Of a stretch of DNA of 5,172 bases, positions 1 through 5,172 are shown in pieces; position 1 is the first letter of the stretch; each line of letters begins with the position of its first letter. The notes below the pieces were generated by a model. It saw nothing but the letters and a program-made list of their open reading frames with translations. It did no database searches and had not been told where the DNA came from. This DNA is from Thiomicrorhabdus sp. (GTDB lineage: Bacteria; Pseudomonadota; Gammaproteobacteria; Thiomicrospirales; Thiomicrospiraceae): assembly GCA_021648185.1 (NCBI GenBank), contig JAKITH010000094.1, positions 1-5,172 on the forward strand. Reading direction: 5' to 3'. The position numbers and the translations under genes are program-made.

Positions 1-1
1 C

Positions 2-379
2 GCTCGTGAACTGGAAGAAGCCAGTGCGTATCACGATCGTGTGATCGCACAGGCGGTCGGTGAATCGTCTCGTTTTGTGAGTATTGTTAAAGAGTATCAA
101 GCGGCACCTGAAGTAACGCGTAACCGTTTGTATATTGATGCGATGGCAACCGTACTGAGTAATACCAGTAAAGTCTTTGTGGGTTCTGACAGCAGTAATA
201 ATTTATTGTATTTACCGTTGGATAAGATGGTAAGCCAAGGGCAAGCAACCGTTCCGTTTGCGCCGACACAACAAGCCGCCCCGCTCAATTCAGGGTCAGT
301 AGCCAATCGTCAACAAAACTCATCAACCGGTCAGAGAACAAATATTCGTGACATTTTGAAAAATAGGGAGCTACGTTAA
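2..379 (+). CDS. hflK: HflK, FtsH-protease modulator subunit (3' part only)
   Basis: The reading frame is open from the window edge (first full codon at 2) to TAA at 377-379, giving the last 125 residues. The GTG at 41 is an internal valine codon and not a start. HflK is a membrane-anchored SPFH/band-7 protein that assembles with HflC into a periplasmic-side cage around FtsH and limits its access to membrane substrates. What is visible is the end of the charged helical region (ARELEEASAYHDRV), then the conserved stretch resembling E. coli HflK from memory: a YQAAPEVTRNRLYIDAM segment, SNTSKVFV, and LLYLPLDKM. The last ~50 residues are a Gln/Ser/Asn-rich tail that is typically poorly conserved in the family. 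The N-terminal anchor and most of the SPFH domain lie outside the window. Its stop overlaps the hflC start by one base, so translational coupling is likely. Identification is firm. Confidence 0.95.
   Translation, partial: ARELEEASAYHDRVIAQAVGESSRFVSIVKEYQAAPEVTRNRLYIDAMATVLSNTSKVFVGSDSSNNLLYLPLDKMVSQGQATVPFAPTQQAAPLNSGSVANRQQNSSTGQRTNIRDILKNRELR
365..370 (+). promoter_or_regulatory. Ribosome binding site of hflC inside hflK
   Basis: AGGGAG lies 8 nt before ATG 379, within the last codons of hflK. It fixes the hflC start and, with the one-base stop/start overlap, indicates translational coupling of the two subunits. Confidence 0.7.
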
Positions 380-1236
380 TGAAAGCGGTACTTGGAATAT
401 TAGGGGCTGCCGTCTTATTTGTGGGCAGTAACTCCGTTTACGTGGTCAACCAATGGGAAACCGGCGTGGTACTTCGTTTAGGAGAGATTGTAAAAGCAGA
501 TGTCGAGCCTGGCTTACACTTTAAAATGCCGTTTATCAATAACGTGCGAAAATTTGACTCCCGTCTACAAACTCTGGATGCTTTACCAGAACGTTATTTA
601 ACCAGTGAACAGAAAAATCTTGTGGTAGATTCATTTGTTAAGTGGCGAATTGTAGATGTCGCGACATTTTATACCACCATGAACGGGGACAATCGTCAGG
701 CGGGTATGAAATTGGGGCAAATTGTAAAAGATGGCTTACGTGCGGAGTTTGGTATTCGTACGGTAAAAGAAGTCATTTCCGCAGAGCGAGTGGAAATCGC
801 GAATAAAATTAAAATCAGCACGGCCATTGCCGCAAGCTCATTTGGTATTGAGATTGAAGACGTTCGTATTAAACGAATTGATTTAGCTAAAGAGGTCAGT
901 GATTCGGTTTATCGTAGAATGGAGTCGGAACGTAACCGTGTTGCGAAAGATTTACGCTCTAAAGGGTCGGAAGCGGCTGAAAAAATTAGAGCCGATGCGG
1001 ATCGCCAGCGCGTGGTTATCTTAGCGGATGCTTACAGTGAAGCGGAGATTCTTCGAGGTAAAGGGGATGCAAAATCGGCTGAAATTTATGCGAAAGCGTA
1101 TAATTTAGATGCAGAGTTTTACTCTTTTTATCACAGTATCAATGCCTATAAGAACTCTTTTAACAGTAAGTCAGATATTTTATTAGTCGATCCTAAGTCA
1201 GACTTCTTTAAATATTTTAATCAATCTTCACAATAA
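379..1236 (+). CDS. hflC: HflC, FtsH-protease modulator subunit
   Basis: This 285-residue SPFH/band-7 protein is the partner of HflK in the inner-membrane complex that modulates FtsH. Residues ~3-23 form a single hydrophobic N-terminal anchor. The SPFH domain follows, with QWETGVVLRLGEI (25-37), PGLHFKMPF (44-52) and the VVDSFVKWRI segment (82-91). A long Ala/Glu/Arg-rich helix covers about 180-235 (RMESERNRVAKDLRSKGSEAAEKIRADADRQR region). The C-terminal signature has AEFYSFYHSINAYKNSF and ends in DFFKYF. E. coli HflC is longer (334 residues from memory) because of an insertion in the mid-SPFH region; here the chain passes directly from AERVEIANKIKIS to FGIEIEDVRIKRIDL, so the short length is a natural form and not a truncation. 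The start is ATG 379, preceded by an AGGGAG Shine-Dalgarno at 365-370 with 8-nt spacing and overlapping the hflK stop (TAATG). That layout supports co-expression and balanced stoichiometry. Confidence 0.97.
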   Translation: MKAVLGILGAAVLFVGSNSVYVVNQWETGVVLRLGEIVKADVEPGLHFKMPFINNVRKFDSRLQTLDALPERYLTSEQKNLVVDSFVKWRIVDVATFYTTMNGDNRQAGMKLGQIVKDGLRAEFGIRTVKEVISAERVEIANKIKISTAIAASSFGIEIEDVRIKRIDLAKEVSDSVYRRMESERNRVAKDLRSKGSEAAEKIRADADRQRVVILADAYSEAEILRGKGDAKSAEIYAKAYNLDAEFYSFYHSINAYKNSFNSKSDILLVDPKSDFFKYFNQSSQ

Positions 1237-1251
1237 AAATAGGATAGTCAT

Positions 1252-1275
1252 AAGGTGGGGTCTCCCACCTTTTTT
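1252..1275 (+). terminator. Terminator-like hairpin after hflC, at the DUF2065 gene start
   Basis: AAGGTGGG (1252-1259) pairs perfectly with CCCACCTT (1264-1271) around a GTCT loop. A run of six T residues (1270-1275) follows, so it has the form of a Rho-independent terminator. It lies 15 nt after the hflC stop, and the ATG at 1276 follows the T tract immediately. The possible GTG start of the DUF2065 gene (1255) lies inside the 5' arm. It may end part of the hflKC message, or act as an attenuator or translation-controlling structure for the downstream genes. Stem and T tract are seen directly; activity is inferred. Confidence 0.65.
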
Positions 1276-1473
1276 ATGGTTATGTTAGAAACCACCTTAA
1301 TTGCCGCCATTGCATTGGTCTTTATTATTGAAGGCATTTTGCCTTTTGTATTTCCGAATGCTTGGAAACGAATGATGACTGCCGCTGTTCAGGCCTCTGA
1401 AAAAGAGTTGCGCATCATGGGATTGATTTCAATTACCATCGGCATGGTGGTTTTAATGTTTTTAAGTGAATAA
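1255..1473 (+). CDS. Small two-helix membrane protein, DUF2065 (YjeT-like)
   Basis: This gene encodes a small inner-membrane protein of unknown function, commonly found just after hflC in gammaproteobacteria. The recognisable part begins at MLETTLIAAIALVFIIEGILP, followed by PFVFPNAWKRMM, a short polar stretch (QASEKELRIMG) and a second hydrophobic helix (LISITIGMVVLMFL). This two-helix plan matches the DUF2065/YjeT family, whose members are about 60-65 residues. The start is uncertain. GTG 1255 (72 aa) has an AGGAT Shine-Dalgarno at 1241-1245 with 9-nt spacing, but adds GSPTFFMV encoded by a terminator-like hairpin. ATG 1276 (65 aa) or ATG 1282 (63 aa) fits the family length and N-terminus better, but has no evident ribosome binding site. 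Proximity to hflKC hints at a link to membrane-protein quality control, but no function is established by the sequence. Confidence 0.8.
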   Translation: MGSPTFFMVMLETTLIAAIALVFIIEGILPFVFPNAWKRMMTAAVQASEKELRIMGLISITIGMVVLMFLSE

Positions 1474-1546
1474 CGTTTTGTGTTTTTTTCCTATTATAAA
1501 AATACATAACACCTCCCAAATTTAGTGACTAGAAAGAAGTAATTTA

Positions 1547-2722
1547 ATGCAACAATCTACTTGGTTTACGCCAGACGGTTTAGAAGACCTTCTGCCCCCA
1601 CAAGCCCAAAAACTGGAATATTATCGTCGTAAGTTGATGGATGGCTTTAACCTATCAGGATATGATTTGGTGTTGCCTCCCCTTGCAGAGTTTACCGACT
1701 CGTTATTAACGGGAACGGGACGCCACTTGGCAGTGGATACCTGTCGTTTTACCGATCAAGAGAGCGGAAAAATGATGGGCGTTCGTGCCGATATGACACC
1801 GCAAGTCGCACGTATTGTCAGTAATCGTTTAAAGGCCTCTGAAGGTATTTCGCGTTTATGTTATGCGGGTGAAGTGTTGAAAACACGCAATAACAAAGCG
1901 AAAGGATCTCGCAGTCCGATTCAGTTGGGCGCGGAACTCTTTGGTCACGCAGGCGTTGAAAGTGATATTGAAATCATTGAATTGATGCTTGAATCCATGC
2001 AAATGCTGAAGTTAGAAAACAGCAAAGTGAGTTTAGGGCATGTGGGCATTGTGGATGAGCTGATTTCACTTGCAGGACTGAATGAAGGGCAGGCTGCTCA
2101 ATTGATTGATATTTTTGAGCGCAAAGCCTTACCGGAATACGAGCAATTTCTAGCGGAAACCACCTTGCCTGATAATGTTGCAGATGCCTTTGCTATCTTG
2201 TTGACCTTGTGTGGTGAGGCTTCTAAGGTGATTGCACAAGCAAAAGTGTGCTTGTCTCCCATCTCTTCTACCTTAAAAAATGCGGTAGAGCGTTTGGATG
2301 CGGTCGTCTCATTTTTAAGTACCATGCACAGTAACCCGATTCATTTAGACTTAGCCGATATTCGTGGTTATCAATACCACACGGGCATTATTTTTGCCTG
2401 TTACAGCGCCAATGGGTTTTTACTGCCGATTTGTAAAGGTGGGCGTTATGACAATATTGGTTCAGAATTTGGATTAGCCTTGCCAGCGACGGGCTTTAGC
2501 TTGGATTTACGTCTGGCATTGGATCTATTGGAATCGGTTAACCCCGCTGAAAAAGGCTGTATTTATGCACCATTGCAGGCCGATAAAACACTTCAAGAAA
2601 AAATTGTTGAATTGAAGTTATCGGGAATGAAAGTGGTTAAAGAGTTGGATATGAGTCGCTTGAATGCAGGGGATCAGTTTTTATCCAATACCCGTGGTCA
2701 GTGGATTGTTGAAACCGTTTAA
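1547..2722 (+). CDS. hisZ: HisZ, ATP phosphoribosyltransferase regulatory subunit
   Basis: HisZ is a catalytically inactive relative of histidyl-tRNA synthetase that binds the short form of HisG. Together they catalyse ATP + PRPP to phosphoribosyl-ATP, the first and feedback-controlled step of histidine synthesis in the cytoplasm. Over 391 residues the class II synthetase-like core is clear: FTPDGLEDLLPPQA (7-20), VRADMTPQVAR (79-89), LCYAGEVLKT (104-113), QLGAELFG (126-133), the HisRS-like DIRGYQYHTGIIF (271-283) and GGRYDNIGSEFG (298-309). The C-terminus is only ~70 residues beyond the last motif, shorter than the anticodon-binding domain of a true HisRS, and the HisRS motif RGLDYYTG is altered (RGYQYHTG); both favour HisZ over HisS. 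Start ATG 1547 is preceded by a weak purine-rich GAAAGAAG (1532-1539). The gene lies 31 bp before purA. Its HisG partner is not in the window; a short-form HisG elsewhere in the genome is predicted. Confidence 0.95.
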   Translation: MQQSTWFTPDGLEDLLPPQAQKLEYYRRKLMDGFNLSGYDLVLPPLAEFTDSLLTGTGRHLAVDTCRFTDQESGKMMGVRADMTPQVARIVSNRLKASEGISRLCYAGEVLKTRNNKAKGSRSPIQLGAELFGHAGVESDIEIIELMLESMQMLKLENSKVSLGHVGIVDELISLAGLNEGQAAQLIDIFERKALPEYEQFLAETTLPDNVADAFAILLTLCGEASKVIAQAKVCLSPISSTLKNAVERLDAVVSFLSTMHSNPIHLDLADIRGYQYHTGIIFACYSANGFLLPICKGGRYDNIGSEFGLALPATGFSLDLRLALDLLESVNPAEKGCIYAPLQADKTLQEKIVELKLSGMKVVKELDMSRLNAGDQFLSNTRGQWIVETV

Positions 2723-2738
2723 GAATCATTAAGAGTAG

Positions 2739-4073
<1,335 letters not shown>

Positions 4074-4090
4074 CACTGACTGAATCGTTA

Positions 4091-4134
4091 GCATAAAAAA
4101 AGCCGAATCTTATTTGATTCGGCTTTTTTTATGC
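4091..4134. terminator. Bidirectional intrinsic terminator between purA and DUF3581
   Basis: GCATAAAAAAAGCCGAATC (4091-4109) and GATTCGGCTTTTTTTATGC (4116-4134) are perfect inverted repeats of 19 nt around a 6-nt loop (TTATTT). The GC-containing core GCCGAATC/GATTCGGC is flanked by seven A on the left and seven T on the right, so each strand has a U tract after the core. It begins 17 bp after the purA stop and lies 38 bp beyond the stop of the convergent DUF3581 gene, and therefore fits both genes. Confidence 0.93.
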
Positions 4135-4172
4135 GCGTCTTAAAGATTCAGCACTAAGGGGGGGGAGAAAAA

Positions 4173-4898
4173 TTATAGGTTCGCGTTGTACTCTACTTTA
4201 GACTGTTCATAGCGTCTTACAATATCATCAATTTGTTCTTGATCGTATTCACGTAAACCACTTAATACCATGGTTTTAAAGCCAGAACCAATTTGTTTAC
4301 CCGCCTCAAGTATGGTGAATTCAATTCGAACTTGACCACGTTTTCCTTGCACTTCTAAGGTACTTTCTTTGAGCTCAAGTATAGGCTGAGAGCAGTTTAA
4401 TTGCTCAAACTCAAACGCCATGCTTTCATAGATAACCATAGGGCGGCTAGGATTAATCATTACATTGTGTTGCTTCATTAACGGCACGAGAATGTGTGGA
4501 AAGCAGTGGCCTGAAAATGCAACATAGGCACGGGAGAAGGCTTCAATAAGTGTTGTATCATGCGTTATGTCCCCTTGGCGTGATGCCTCTAAGCAAGACT
4601 TATCATTTTCATCTATAACACTCAATTCACTTTCATCGGTATTAGGAATAGTAACCGCCACATTCTTACCAATCATTCCGGTGTAGTGGAACGACATTTT
4701 TTGAGACAATCCTTGATAGGCTAGTATCAGTGAAAATAATAGATCACCGGGTACACAAAAACGTTTAGAGTCGGGATTGTGTAAAGGGTTAAAATCATCA
4801 GAAATACCTTTTGCAAAGGTACTGCCTTGCTCCGGTGTAATATGAATAACTTGACCGTTGGCGGTCTTATGGCTGGTATGAAAAGGAGCTAAATACAT
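4173..4898 (-). CDS. DUF3581 family protein, possible hotdog-fold hydratase-like
   Basis: This 241-residue protein has no signal peptide or membrane segment. It resembles the uncharacterised DUF3581 family of gammaproteobacteria (recognised from memory). Residues 33-40, SDDFNPLH, are nearly identical to the R-specific enoyl-CoA hydratase (PhaJ/MaoC) active-site segment D-x-N-P-L-H, whose Asp and His form the catalytic pair. The following VPGDLLFSL (49-57) resembles the hydratase stretch VHGMLLASL, but with Pro replacing His. After a probable strand region (68-107), a helix-like segment (117-145) leads into a second strand-rich part (154-212), where MAFEFEQLNCSQPILEL and GKQIGSGFKTMVL read like hotdog strands. 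A double-hotdog fold is therefore inferred, with fatty-acyl or CoA-type ligands possible; no activity is proven. Start ATG 4898 (minus strand) has a weak AGAGA a few bases upstream. The gene is convergent with purA and shares its terminator. Confidence 0.85.
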   Translation of the reverse strand: MYLAPFHTSHKTANGQVIHITPEQGSTFAKGISDDFNPLHNPDSKRFCVPGDLLFSLILAYQGLSQKMSFHYTGMIGKNVAVTIPNTDESELSVIDENDKSCLEASRQGDITHDTTLIEAFSRAYVAFSGHCFPHILVPLMKQHNVMINPSRPMVIYESMAFEFEQLNCSQPILELKESTLEVQGKRGQVRIEFTILEAGKQIGSGFKTMVLSGLREYDQEQIDDIVRRYEQSKVEYNANL

Positions 4899-5019
4899 GG
4901 TTTCTCTATTGTTGTTAAATAAGAAAAAAGAGAATCATACTGAAAAACAGCTCAATAATCATCTTTTCACGTAATTCAGATTAAACCTCATAAAAAAAAC
5001 TAATGATTTCTATATAATA

Positions 5020-5048
5020 TCTATAGAATAATTGACTCTTTGTGTCAT
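5020..5048 (-). promoter_or_regulatory. Candidate sigma70-type promoter for the DUF3581 gene
   Basis: On the minus strand ATGACA (5048-5043, five of six matches to TTGACA) is separated by 17 nt from TATAGA (5025-5020, four of six matches to TATAAT). Transcription would start near 5013 and leave a leader of about 115 nt before ATG 4898. The region is very AT-rich, so chance matches are likely. Confidence 0.33.
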
Positions 5049-5059
5049 TATGTTAAGCT
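5032..5059 (+). promoter_or_regulatory. Candidate sigma70-type promoter for the gene starting at 5137
   Basis: TTGACT (5032-5037, five of six matches) is followed after 16 nt by TAAGCT (5054-5059), which keeps only the key T, A and final T of a -10 box. A perfect TATAAT occurs upstream at 5013-5018 but lacks a recognisable -35 partner at normal spacing. The true promoter of this gene is therefore uncertain. Confidence 0.22.
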
Positions 5060-5088
5060 TCGTTGCCCGAATTTTAGTGCTTTTTTTT

Positions 5089-5121
5089 ACCTGAATCATG
5101 GGTTCAGGTTTATCTTTATTT
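5089..5121 (+). terminator. Leader hairpin with T-rich tail upstream of the last gene
   Basis: ACCTGAATC (5089-5097) can pair with GGTTCAGGT (5101-5109) around an ATG triloop: seven perfect outer pairs plus one G-T wobble and one C-G pair. An interrupted T tract follows (5109-5121, TTTATCTTTATTT). It resembles a weak intrinsic terminator or attenuator, 27 nt before the start codon at 5137. A run of eight T directly precedes it. Confidence 0.4.
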
Positions 5122-5136
5122 ACAACAGGCTAACGC

Positions 5137-5172
5137 ATGAGTTCAATCACCTTTCTAAGTATTAATTTGCCA
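5137..5172 (+). CDS. Start of an unidentified gene (5' fragment)
   Basis: ATG 5137 opens a frame that stays open to the window end and encodes only MSSITFLSINLP. An AGG at 5127-5129 lies 7 nt upstream and is an acceptable Shine-Dalgarno. The position after a divergent AT-rich intergenic region supports a real gene start. Twelve residues are too few to identify a family, so no product is proposed. Confidence 0.5.
   Translation, partial: MSSITFLSINLP

Noticed and set aside
87..306. Minus-strand open frames opposite the 3' end of hflK
   Set aside because: They lie fully antisense to a well-supported coding region, have no recognisable motifs and no credible ribosome binding site, and are explained as shadows of hflK.
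379..1236. Internal deletion in hflC because it is ~50 residues shorter than E. coli HflC
   Set aside because: The missing stretch corresponds to a mid-domain insertion found in the E. coli protein; the frame and flanking motifs are intact, so this is the shorter natural form.
1474..1546. Terminator or promoter in the DUF2065-hisZ gap (T7 at 1483-1489, TATTAT/TATAAA at 1492-1500)
   Set aside because: No GC-rich stem precedes the T run, and no -35-like hexamer sits at the right distance from the -10-like sequences; the gap is simply AT-rich.
2098..2325. Minus-strand 75-codon open frame inside hisZ
   Set aside because: It is antisense to conserved hisZ sequence and its translation resembles no family I recognise; it is treated as a shadow frame.
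1547..2722. Reading this gene as histidyl-tRNA synthetase (hisS)
   Set aside because: The synthetase core is present, but the anticodon-binding domain is missing, HisRS signature residues are altered, and the position before purA is typical of hisZ.

Overview
This 5.2-kb window looks like ordinary chromosomal core DNA from a fairly AT-rich gammaproteobacterium. The gene order hflK-hflC-DUF2065-hisZ-purA is a classical gammaproteobacterial arrangement. The short HflC without the enterobacterial insertion, the use of HisZ, and a DUF3581 gene all point away from Enterobacteria. A sulfur-oxidiser of the Thiomicrospira/Hydrogenovibrio type is a plausible host, but that is a low-confidence impression from memory and not a measurement.

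Layout. Positions 2-379 hold the 3' end of hflK. It overlaps hflC (379-1236) by one base (TAATG). A terminator-like hairpin (1252-1275) follows hflC and also contains or abuts the start of a small DUF2065 membrane-protein gene (to 1473). Next come hisZ (1547-2722) and purA (2754-4073), all on the + strand with short gaps. A perfect 19-bp hairpin with A and T tracts (4091-4134) closes the run and also serves the convergent DUF3581 gene (4173-4898, - strand). An AT-rich divergent intergenic region (4899-5136) carries weak promoter candidates on both strands, a possible 14-codon leader ORF and a hairpin. A new + strand gene begins at 5137 and runs off the window.

Function. HflK and HflC form the inner-membrane SPFH complex that surrounds and modulates the FtsH protease. 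HisZ is the regulatory partner of short-form HisG, which commits ATP and PRPP to histidine. PurA converts IMP toward AMP. The hisZ-purA pair is metabolically sensible: histidine synthesis consumes the purine ring of ATP and releases AICAR, which returns to IMP, the PurA substrate.

I see no mobile element, CRISPR array, tRNA or rRNA, and no obvious novel multi-gene system. The most interesting points are a PhaJ/MaoC-like hydratase motif in the uncharacterised DUF3581 protein, which suggests a (double) hotdog enzyme, and the terminator-like hairpin at the 5' end of the DUF2065 gene.
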